From: CAVBBU01 sp963593765
GTDB taxonomy: Bacteria; Bacillota; Clostridia; Lachnospirales; Lachnospiraceae
NCBI GenBank assembly: GCA_963593765.1
Contig: CAVBBU010000039.1
Location: forward strand, 1 to 16,531
DNA length: 16,531 nucleotides
Reading direction: 5' to 3'
Part shown: piece by piece, positions 1-5,181 of the stretch
How positions within the stretch are numbered: the first letter of the stretch is position 1
Layout of the letters: each line of letters begins with the position of its first letter
The notes under the pieces: generated by a model
Seen by the model: the letters and a program-made list of their open reading frames with translations, nothing else
The model's database searches: none
What the model was told of the DNA's origin: nothing
Made by a program: the position numbers and the translations under genes

Positions 1-10
1 AATTGAAGCA

Positions 11-42
11 GGATTGTGAGAGTGCGAAGCACGAAACAATCC
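11..42. repeat. Two-level stem-loop with GCGAAGC cap
   Basis: A 7-bp outer stem pairs GGATTGT (11-17) with ACAATCC (36-42). Inside it is a 4-bp stem, GTGC (22-25) with GCAC (29-32), closed by GAA. The apex reads TGCGAAGCA, the same 9-mer that caps the hairpin at 14687-14707. The preceding GAAGCAGGATT (5-15) is also found there. The first 79 nt are about 49% G+C by my count, above the AT-rich neighbours. It is probably part of a dispersed palindromic repeat cut by the window edge, and its function is unknown. Confidence 0.45.
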
Positions 43-53
43 GTGTAACCGAA

Positions 54-79
54 GGTTCGGGTGTTTTGACACCCGAACC
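54..79 (-). terminator. Strong hairpin after the ECF gene; possible terminator
   Basis: A perfect 11-bp stem pairs GGTTCGGGTGT (54-64) with ACACCCGAACC (69-79) around a 4-nt loop. On the minus strand it begins 6 nt after the stop codon of the ECF S-component gene, where a terminator is expected. No T-run follows on either strand, so it is not a classical intrinsic terminator. It could protect the mRNA 3' end, or belong to the structured element immediately to its left. Confidence 0.45.
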
Positions 80-85
80 AATATA

Positions 86-718
86 TTACATATTATCCCT
101 ATATTTATAAAGTGCCGATGTAATTATAACAGTAAGAATCGCACTAACTATAGCCTCCGGAACTCCCTGCGTTCCTATAATTCCCATAATAACAAGCGAA
201 AGTCCCTCTAATCCTCTATTTGTTGCACCAGCATATTCACTTCCAAACAAAAAGTATATTCCACCCATAACAAGTATGGTATTTGTTATAGATCCAACTG
301 CACCAGCTACCATCATTCCTAGTCTTATCATATTTTTTCTTTCAAATATCTTATATACAAAGACTGCATTTACACCTATAAGTGCTCTTGGAACGAGGCA
401 TATAATAAGACTTCTAAAATTTCCGCCGTATCCACCTATATTAACAAATGGCGAAAATACAAAGGATGTAGGATTAGGCATAAATGTATTCTTCCAAAGG
501 CTTCCAAATCCGAATACCAGACCTAAAAATACTGCCTTTTCATATCCAAGAAGTATAGATCCTATAACAACAGTAACCTGAATTATAGTAGCATTCATTA
601 TTCCAAGAGGAATAAATCCCAAAAAAGGAACGAAGGTCTGTATTATTATAATCGCAGCAAAAACTGCCGTTAAAACCATATTTTTAGTATTTTCATGTCT
701 GTTTCTTCTTCTTTTCAT
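86..718 (-). CDS. ECF transporter S component, PanT-like
   Basis: This encodes a small, very hydrophobic membrane protein of 210 residues with about six helices, near residues 14-31, 43-59, 62-77, 105-125, 130-155 and 180-200. A basic N-terminus (MKRRRNRHE) precedes helix 1. The size, the FIPLG segment after helix 1, the LVPRALIG segment and the NT..V pattern fit the substrate-binding subunit of energy-coupling-factor vitamin importers. The overall pattern is nearest to the pantothenate (PanT) type as I remember it, but the ligand is not certain. Such proteins work with an EcfA/EcfA'/EcfT module, none of which is present here, so a shared module elsewhere is implied. An ATG at 724 lies only 2 nt from the GGAG at 730-727, while the ATG at 718 lies 8 nt away, so 718 is preferred. 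It is divergent from dnaA and transcribed from the promoter at 827-800. Confidence 0.8.
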   Translation of the reverse strand: MKRRRNRHENTKNMVLTAVFAAIIIIQTFVPFLGFIPLGIMNATIIQVTVVIGSILLGYEKAVFLGLVFGFGSLWKNTFMPNPTSFVFSPFVNIGGYGGNFRSLIICLVPRALIGVNAVFVYKIFERKNMIRLGMMVAGAVGSITNTILVMGGIYFLFGSEYAGATNRGLEGLSLVIMGIIGTQGVPEAIVSAILTVIITSALYKYRDNM

Positions 719-726
719 ACCCATTT

Positions 727-730
727 CTCC
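727..730 (-). promoter_or_regulatory. Shine-Dalgarno site of the ECF gene
   Basis: GGAG on the minus strand is 8 nt from the ATG at 718 but only 2 nt from the ATG at 724. This favours the downstream start, giving a protein that begins MKRRRN. Confidence 0.6.
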
Positions 731-799
731 ATAAAATATATTTTTTTATCAGCTTACCTAAAAAAATTACCAATTACTCACATCTTGTATACAAAACTG

Positions 800-827
800 A
801 TTATAATGCATTTATTTATATTGTCAA
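800..827 (-). promoter_or_regulatory. Sigma-A promoter for the ECF gene
   Basis: Read on the minus strand there is a perfect -35 TTGACA (827-822), a 16-bp spacer and a perfect -10 TATAAT (805-800). Transcription would start near 793, giving a leader of about 75 nt before the ATG at 718. I recognise no riboswitch in that leader. A DnaA-box-like site (843-851) lies 15 bp upstream of the -35. Confidence 0.75.
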
Positions 828-842
828 ATAAATAACAAAACT

Positions 843-851
843 TTATCAACA
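843..851 (+). promoter_or_regulatory. DnaA-box-like site TTATCAACA
   Basis: It has one mismatch to TTATCCACA. The same 9-mer occurs on the opposite strand at 1117-1109. A weaker relative, TTATCAACC, is at 885-893. Confidence 0.5.
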
Positions 852-884
852 ATTTTTATTCTTTTTATGAATATTTTTATCTGA

Positions 885-893
885 TTATCAACC
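885..893 (+). promoter_or_regulatory. Weak DnaA-box-like site TTATCAACC
   Basis: It has two mismatches to TTATCCACA and the same orientation as the site at 843-851, 42 nt away start to start (about four helical turns). Confidence 0.35.
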
Positions 894-1093
894 AAAATAA
901 AATTTACATAATTTTTTCCACTTTTTGTTGATATCTTGTTTATATCTCCATCAAAATGGCTTGTTTTTTACCTTTATATTGTTATTTCTTGTATATACGA
1001 CTTTTATAAAACAACATAATAACACTTTATTTTTTATTATCATAATGAATTATCAATGAATATTAACATATAATTAACCACTTTTCCACTAAA

Positions 1094-1102
1094 TTATCCA
1101 CC
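1094..1102 (+). promoter_or_regulatory. DnaA-box-like site TTATCCACC
   Basis: It has one mismatch (last base) to TTATCCACA. With the inverted site at 1109-1117 it flanks the dnaA -35 element, consistent with DnaA control of its own promoter. Confidence 0.55.
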
Positions 1103-1108
1103 ATTTTT

Positions 1109-1117
1109 TGTTGATAA
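1109..1117 (-). promoter_or_regulatory. DnaA-box-like site TTATCAACA (minus strand)
   Basis: TGTTGATAA on the plus strand reads TTATCAACA on the minus strand, one mismatch to the DnaA box. It is 13 bp upstream of the dnaA -35 (1131) and faces the box at 1094-1102. Confidence 0.5.
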
Positions 1118-1130
1118 CCTACTAATTTTA

Positions 1131-1159
1131 TTGATTATTTTGTTTATTTTTGCTATAAT
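1131..1159 (+). promoter_or_regulatory. dnaA promoter (sigma-A, extended -10)
   Basis: The -35 is TTGATT (1131-1136), followed by a 17-bp spacer and a perfect -10 TATAAT (1154-1159). The -10 is preceded by TGC, giving an extended -10 (TGnTATAAT). The predicted start near 1166 leaves a leader of about 43 nt. The adjacent DnaA-box-like sites suggest autoregulation, as is known for dnaA in other bacteria. Confidence 0.8.
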
Positions 1160-1208
1160 TTGTTAGGTTTTTCTACCTATTAATAATGTAACTTGTTGTG
1201 GGGTATAT

Positions 1209-2600
1209 ATGTTAGATACTATACTTGAAAAATGGCAGGATATCTTATCCTTTGTAAAAAATGACTATGATATATCTGATGTTTCTTATAATACATGGAT
1301 AGTTCCTCTTGTTCCTAAAAAGCTTGAAAAGGATGCAGCTGGGATTAACCAGCTTTATTTTACTGTAAATGATTCACTTTTTCAAAGCATTGTAAGTAAA
1401 AAGTATTCAAAGCTTATAGAGGTTGGTATAGAAGAGGTTACCGGAATTAAGTGCAGTATTATACTTAATACTGAGGATGAAGATGATTCATCTAATCCTT
1501 CTAATAAAATAATAAATAATTATAAAAATACAGTATCCGCTTCTTCTATAGAAAGAGCAAATCTTAATCCGGAATATACATTTGATTCATTTGTAGTTGG
1601 TAAGAATAATAATATAGCACATGCTGCATCACTTGCGGTTGCTGAATCTCCAGGTGATATATACAATCCACTTTTTATATATGGAGGAGTTGGACTTGGA
1701 AAAACTCACCTTATGCAGGCTATAGCCCATTTTGTTTTAGAGAAAAATCCACATGCCAATGTTCTATATGTCACAAGTGAAACCTTTACTAATGAGCTTA
1801 TAGATTCTATAGGACCTATTAAAAATAAGAGAAATCTTTCTGCTACTGATTTTAGAAATAAATATAGAAATATAGATGTCCTTCTTATAGATGATATTCA
1901 ATTTATAATAGGAAAGGAAAGTACACAGGAGGAATTCTTCCATACCTTTAATGCTCTTTATGAAAGTAAAAAGCAGATAATTATATCATCAGATAAGCCA
2001 CCAAGAGATTTTACAACTCTTGAGGAAAGACTTCGCTCTAGGTTTGAATGGGGACTTACTGTAGATATACAGCCACCTGATTTTGAAACTCGTATGGCTA
2101 TACTTCGCAAGAAGGAAGAATTAGAACATAAAAATATAGACAACGAGGTTATGGTCTATATTGCCGAAAATATAAAATCTAATATAAGAGAGCTTGAAGG
2201 TGCACTTACTCAGGTTCTTGCTCTTGGAAGATTAGATAATAACAGAGAGATAAATATAGACCTTGCAAGGGCAGCTCTCGCTGATTATATAACACCTAAT
2301 AAACCTAAAAAGATAACTGTAGACCTTATTATAGATGTTGTCTGCGAACAATTTAATATAAGCAGAGAGGATATATTAGGAACAAAGAGGAACAGAGAGA
2401 TAGTATATCCAAGACAGATTGTTATGTATCTTTGTCGTAATCTTACTGATATACCACTTCAGTCTATAGGAAAGGAAATAGGAGGAAAGGATCATTCAAC
2501 AGTTATCCACGGTATAGAAAAAATTACCAAAGAAATCAACACAAACGAGGAGCTTAATAACACCATTAATATAATAAAAAAGAAGCTTTCTCCACAGTAA
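1209..2600 (+). CDS. dnaA: Chromosomal replication initiator DnaA
   Basis: DnaA binds DnaA boxes at oriC, forms an ATP-dependent filament, opens the duplex and helps load the replicative helicase. The 463 residues have the usual four domains. The N-terminal interaction domain spans about 1-85 and includes W9 and YNTWI. A variable Ser/Asn-rich linker follows to about 110. The AAA+ ATPase has Walker A GGVGLGKT (about 159-166), Walker B LLIDDIQF (about 224-231) and the sensor segment RLRSRFEWGL. The C-terminal DNA-binding domain has the signature DHSTVIHGIEK near 427. The length is normal. The ATG follows a weak GTGGGG ribosome site. Its wording (FIIGKESTQEEFFHTFNALY) is close to Lachnospiraceae DnaA as I know it. 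It is first in the rightward replication block and has its own promoter. Confidence 0.98.
   Translation: MLDTILEKWQDILSFVKNDYDISDVSYNTWIVPLVPKKLEKDAAGINQLYFTVNDSLFQSIVSKKYSKLIEVGIEEVTGIKCSIILNTEDEDDSSNPSNKIINNYKNTVSASSIERANLNPEYTFDSFVVGKNNNIAHAASLAVAESPGDIYNPLFIYGGVGLGKTHLMQAIAHFVLEKNPHANVLYVTSETFTNELIDSIGPIKNKRNLSATDFRNKYRNIDVLLIDDIQFIIGKESTQEEFFHTFNALYESKKQIIISSDKPPRDFTTLEERLRSRFEWGLTVDIQPPDFETRMAILRKKEELEHKNIDNEVMVYIAENIKSNIRELEGALTQVLALGRLDNNREINIDLARAALADYITPNKPKKITVDLIIDVVCEQFNISREDILGTKRNREIVYPRQIVMYLCRNLTDIPLQSIGKEIGGKDHSTVIHGIEKITKEINTNEELNNTINIIKKKLSPQ
2588..2596 (+). promoter_or_regulatory. DnaA-box-like site TTCTCCACA at the dnaA 3' end
   Basis: It has one mismatch to TTATCCACA and overlaps the last dnaA codons, just before the dnaA-dnaN gap. 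A second in-gene site, TTATCCACG (2503-2511), encodes part of the conserved VIHG motif, so it may be a coding coincidence. Both could contribute DnaA loading next to the unwinding region. Confidence 0.35.
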
Positions 2601-2694
2601 TTAACATTCATTCTAATGATTAAAAACAATTAATTTAGATAAGTTTTTCTTTTATTTATAAGGAAAAATACCGATATTAACAAATCAACATCAC

Positions 2695-2712
2695 CTATTA
2701 CTATTATTACTA
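2695..2712. promoter_or_regulatory. DnaA-trio-like triplet array
   Basis: The plus strand reads CTA TTA CTA TTA TTA CTA without interruption, so the minus strand is 5'-TAG TAA TAA TAG TAA TAG. This fits the DnaA-trio consensus 3'-(G/A)AT-5', which guides DnaA filament assembly on single-stranded DNA. Orientation and position after dnaA agree with the known bacterial arrangement. Confidence 0.6.
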
Positions 2713-2729
2713 TATTATTTAAATAATAT
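2712..2729. repeat. AT-only perfect palindrome
   Basis: ATATTATTTAAATAATAT is an 18-nt perfect palindrome with no G or C, immediately after the triplet array. It is a good candidate for the easily melted core, and could also form a small cruciform. Confidence 0.5.
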
Positions 2730-2756
2730 TATATAGGCAAATATTTACATAAATTT

Positions 2757-2765
2757 TGTGGATTA
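2757..2765 (-). promoter_or_regulatory. DnaA-box-like site TAATCCACA (minus strand)
   Basis: TGTGGATTA on the plus strand is one mismatch from the inverted DnaA box. It lies 12 nt before the dnaN start and closes the putative unwinding region from the right. Confidence 0.45.
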
Positions 2766-2767
2766 AA

Positions 2768-2771
2768 GGAG
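2768..2771 (+). promoter_or_regulatory. dnaN Shine-Dalgarno site
   Basis: AAAGGAG ends 5 nt before the ATG at 2777. This fixes the dnaN start there and rules out the in-frame TTG at 2756, which lies upstream of the site. Confidence 0.85.
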
Positions 2772-2776
2772 AACAT

Positions 2777-3883
2777 ATGCGTCTAGTATTTGAAAAAAAT
2801 AAAATATTAAATTCCATTGCAAATGTATCAAAGGCTATACCTTCAAAAACAACAAGTCCTATACTTGAGTGTATTCTTTTTGATGCTAGCACAAATGAAA
2901 TAAGAATAACTGCTACTGATACTGAGCTTGGTATAGAAGCTGTTGTAGAGGGAAGTATAGAAGAAAAGGGAAAGGTTGCTATAGATGCAAAGCTTATATA
3001 TGAAATTATAAGAAAGGTAGAGGATTCATCTATAACTATAGAATCTTCAAATGACTTTAAGGTAGTTATAAGCTGTGGAAAGGATGTATTTAATATTCAG
3101 GGAAGAGATGGAGAGGAATTTTCTTACCTTCCTATAATTGAAAAGGATAATTATATATGCCTTAAGCAGTTTACTCTCAAGGAGGTTATAAGACAAACAT
3201 TATTTTCTACTGCTGCTAATGAAGCCAACAAAATGATGAGTGGTGAATTTATAGAGGTAGTAGATTCAAATGTAAAATTTGTTACTCTTGATGGTCATAG
3301 AATTTCTATTAGAAATATTACTATGAATGATAAGTATAATAATTACAAGGCTATAGTTCCAGCAAAGACCTTATCAGAGATAAGTAAGATAATACCTGGT
3401 GATGCAGACAATGATGTAATTATATATTTTAGTAAAAATCATATAATGTTTGAATTTGATAAATATCAGGTAGTTTCACGTCTTATAGAGGGTGAATACT
3501 TTAGAATAGACCATATGATAACAAAGGATTATATAACTAAGATTAGAGTTAATAAAAATAATATTATTAATTCTATAGATAGGGCGATGATCCTTATTAG
3601 AGAAAATGATCACAAGCCTATAATATTAGATATTATAGATGGAATGATAAAGCTTAAGGTTAAGTCATCTTATGGAACTATGGATGCAGAGGTTGAATGT
3701 AATAAAGAGGGTGGAGACCTTATGATAGCATTTAATCCAAGGTTTCTTATAGATGCACTTAGAGTTATAGATGATGAAGAAGTAGATATGTATTTTACTA
3801 ATGCTAAGTCACCATGCTTTATAAGAGATGAAAATGACAGCTATGTTTATCTAATTCTTCCTGTTAATTTTATAAATAATTAA
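2777..3883 (+). CDS. dnaN: DNA polymerase III beta subunit (sliding clamp)
   Basis: The protein forms the ring-shaped homodimeric clamp that tethers DNA polymerase III and binds repair and Hda/YabA-type proteins. From the ATG at 2777 it has 368 residues, the normal length for three tandem clamp domains. It begins MRLVFEKNKILNSI. Family features are the early KTTSPILECI segment, the FNPRFLIDAL stretch in the last domain and a C-terminus ending YLILPVNFINN, near the usual L-L-P-x-R/N pattern. It follows dnaA after the origin-like gap and is 11 nt upstream of the S4 gene, so it is probably cotranscribed with yaaA-recF. The in-frame TTG at 2756 would add seven residues (MWIKGEH) encoded across the ribosome site, and is rejected. 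Confidence 0.97.
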   Translation: MRLVFEKNKILNSIANVSKAIPSKTTSPILECILFDASTNEIRITATDTELGIEAVVEGSIEEKGKVAIDAKLIYEIIRKVEDSSITIESSNDFKVVISCGKDVFNIQGRDGEEFSYLPIIEKDNYICLKQFTLKEVIRQTLFSTAANEANKMMSGEFIEVVDSNVKFVTLDGHRISIRNITMNDKYNNYKAIVPAKTLSEISKIIPGDADNDVIIYFSKNHIMFEFDKYQVVSRLIEGEYFRIDHMITKDYITKIRVNKNNIINSIDRAMILIRENDHKPIILDIIDGMIKLKVKSSYGTMDAEVECNKEGGDLMIAFNPRFLIDALRVIDDEEVDMYFTNAKSPCFIRDENDSYVYLILPVNFINN

Positions 3884-3894
3884 AAGAGATAAGT

Positions 3895-4110
3895 ATGAAA
3901 AATATTAATATAAAAGATGAGTATATAAAGCTAGAGCAGGCACTGAAGCTTTCAGGAGAATTTAGTATGGGTTCAGATGCTAAATATGCTATTAAGGATG
4001 GAATAATTTTAGTTAATGGAGCAGTAGAGCTTCAAAGAGGAAAAAAATTAAGAGACGGAGATATATTTTCATATAATAATAATGAATATAGAATCGTTGG
4101 AACTAAGTAA
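3895..4110 (+). CDS. yaaA: S4-domain RNA-binding protein YaaA
   Basis: This 71-residue protein is almost entirely an S4 domain, the small RNA-binding fold of ribosomal protein S4 and pseudouridine synthases. The core is visible as IKLEQALKLSG..., followed by G.ILVNGAVELQRGKKLRDGDIF (about 34-58), which carries the basic RNA-contact loop. It is the standard gene between dnaN and recF in Firmicutes and is linked to ribosome or 50S-related functions in B. subtilis, though its exact role is poorly defined. The ATG has a weak GAGAT ribosome site and lies 11 nt after dnaN. Its 3' end overlaps recF by 29 nt. Confidence 0.9.
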   Translation: MKNINIKDEYIKLEQALKLSGEFSMGSDAKYAIKDGIILVNGAVELQRGKKLRDGDIFSYNNNEYRIVGTK

Positions 4111-5167
4111 TTATAGAAATTATAAAAATTTACATATGGATTATTCTCCAAAGACAAATCTTTTATTTGGAAACAATGCACAAGGTAAGACAAATATATT
4201 AGAGGCTATATATATATGTGCAGCTGGAAGATCTCACAGAGGAAGTAAGGATAAGGAAGAGATAAGATTTGGAGAAGATGAAGCACATATAAAAATAAAT
4301 ATTAATAAAAATAATATTAATTATAGGATAGATATACATCTAAAGAAAAACAGACCTAAGGGAATAGCAATTAATGGAATACCTATAAGAAAAACCAGTG
4401 AATTACTTGGAATATTTAATGTTGTATTTTTTTCTCCAGAGGACTTAAGTATTATAAAAAATGGTCCATCAGAAAGAAGAAGATTTTTAGATATGGAGCT
4501 ATGTCAGCTAAATAGCTTATATGTACATTCACTAATATGCTACAACAAGATTTTAATACAAAGAAACAAGCTTCTTAAGGATTTTAATTATATAAAGGGA
4601 GCAGATGAAACCTTAGATATATTAGATATTCAATTAATAAAATACGGAAAAGAAATTATTAGATATAGAGAAGTATTTATTAATGAATTAAAGGATATTA
4701 TTAAAAATATAAGTAAGGATATATCCGGAGAATATATAAATATAAAATATGAAAAAAATATAGAGATAGATGAATATGAAGAAAAATTAAAAAATAAAAG
4801 ACATGAAGAAATAAAATTAAAGATGACTCTTATAGGTCCACACAGAGATGATATAAAGTTTGATATAGATAGTGTAGATATAAGAAAATTCGGATCTCAG
4901 GGACAGCAAAGAACAGCAGCACTTTCGCTTAAGCTTTCTGAGATAGAATTAGTTAAAAGAAAGATAAAGGATACACCAGTTTTACTTTTAGATGATGTTT
5001 TATCTGAGCTAGATAAAAAAAGACAAAGAAAGCTACTTGAATATATAGGAGATATTCAAACAGTTATAACCTGTACAGGATTAGAGGATTTTATTAATAG
5101 TAATCTTGATATAGATAAAATATATAATGTAGATAATGCGATATTAAAGGAAGTACAAAAGATATAA
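4082..5167 (+). CDS. recF: DNA replication and repair protein RecF
   Basis: RecF is an SMC-like ABC ATPase that acts with RecO and RecR to load RecA at single-strand gaps and stalled forks. The 361 residues carry the N-terminal SLELSNYRNY strand, Walker A GNNAQGKTN (30-38), the segment FFSPEDLSIIKNGPSERRRFLD typical of the family (about 116-137), the ABC signature SQGQQRTAALSLKL (about 271-284) and Walker B PVLLLDDVLSELD (about 299-311). The length is normal. The start lies 29 nt inside yaaA with no nearby ribosome site (the closest GGAG is about 22 nt upstream), so translation is probably coupled to yaaA. It ends 14 nt before gyrB. Confidence 0.97.
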   Translation: MNIESLELSNYRNYKNLHMDYSPKTNLLFGNNAQGKTNILEAIYICAAGRSHRGSKDKEEIRFGEDEAHIKININKNNINYRIDIHLKKNRPKGIAINGIPIRKTSELLGIFNVVFFSPEDLSIIKNGPSERRRFLDMELCQLNSLYVHSLICYNKILIQRNKLLKDFNYIKGADETLDILDIQLIKYGKEIIRYREVFINELKDIIKNISKDISGEYINIKYEKNIEIDEYEEKLKNKRHEEIKLKMTLIGPHRDDIKFDIDSVDIRKFGSQGQQRTAALSLKLSEIELVKRKIKDTPVLLLDDVLSELDKKRQRKLLEYIGDIQTVITCTGLEDFINSNLDIDKIYNVDNAILKEVQKI

Positions 5168-5181
5168 AGGTAGGTTTATAT

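Larger units (their letters stand above)
725..1208. other. oriC: oriC upstream half (ECF gene-dnaA gap)
   Basis: This is the largest gap in the window: strongly AT-rich and non-coding, with many A/T runs. It holds divergent promoters (minus strand 827-800, plus strand 1131-1159) and several 9-mers near the DnaA box TTATCCACA. The best are at 843-851, 885-893, 1094-1102 and 1109-1117. Weaker ones are TTTTCCACT at 914-922 and 1082-1090, ATATCAACA on the minus strand at 934-926, and TTAACCACT at 1074-1082. No perfect consensus box is present. The position immediately upstream of dnaA, with codirectional replication genes, fits one half of a bipartite Firmicute origin. Origin function is inferred from location and motifs. 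Confidence 0.75.
2601..2776. other. oriC: oriC downstream half (dnaA-dnaN gap), putative unwinding region
   Basis: This 176-bp gap is extremely AT-rich. It contains the weak DnaA-box-like AAATCAACA (2682-2690), six tandem CTA/TTA triplets (2695-2712), an AT-only palindrome (2712-2729) and an inverted DnaA-box-like site (2757-2765). The order of box, triplets, AT stretch matches the basal unwinding system described at the B. subtilis origin, although no clear GC-rich spacer or tandem pair of good boxes is present. I see no clear dnaN promoter or dnaA terminator here. Confidence 0.6.

Noticed and set aside
276..581. Rightward 101-codon open frame opposite the ECF gene
   Set aside because: The minus-strand frame encodes a coherent six-helix S component with promoter and ribosome site. 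The plus-strand frame has neither.
725..793. Riboswitch in the leader of the ECF gene
   Set aside because: The leader of about 75 nt is short and AT-rich. I see no stable stems and none of the conserved cores of vitamin riboswitches.
822..828. Spo0A-box-like TGTCAAA in oriC
   Set aside because: It differs from TGTCGAA and is fully explained by the perfect -35 TTGACA of the minus-strand promoter.
2685..2713. Possible dnaN promoter (TCAACA, 17 bp, TACTAT)
   Set aside because: Both hexamers match only 4 of 6 positions, in a very AT-rich region where such matches are expected by chance. The same bases are better explained by the triplet array.
2756..2776. Upstream TTG start that would lengthen DnaN to 375 residues
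   Set aside because: The extension is encoded by the ribosome site itself. AAAGGAG is 5 nt from the ATG at 2777, which gives a normal-length clamp.
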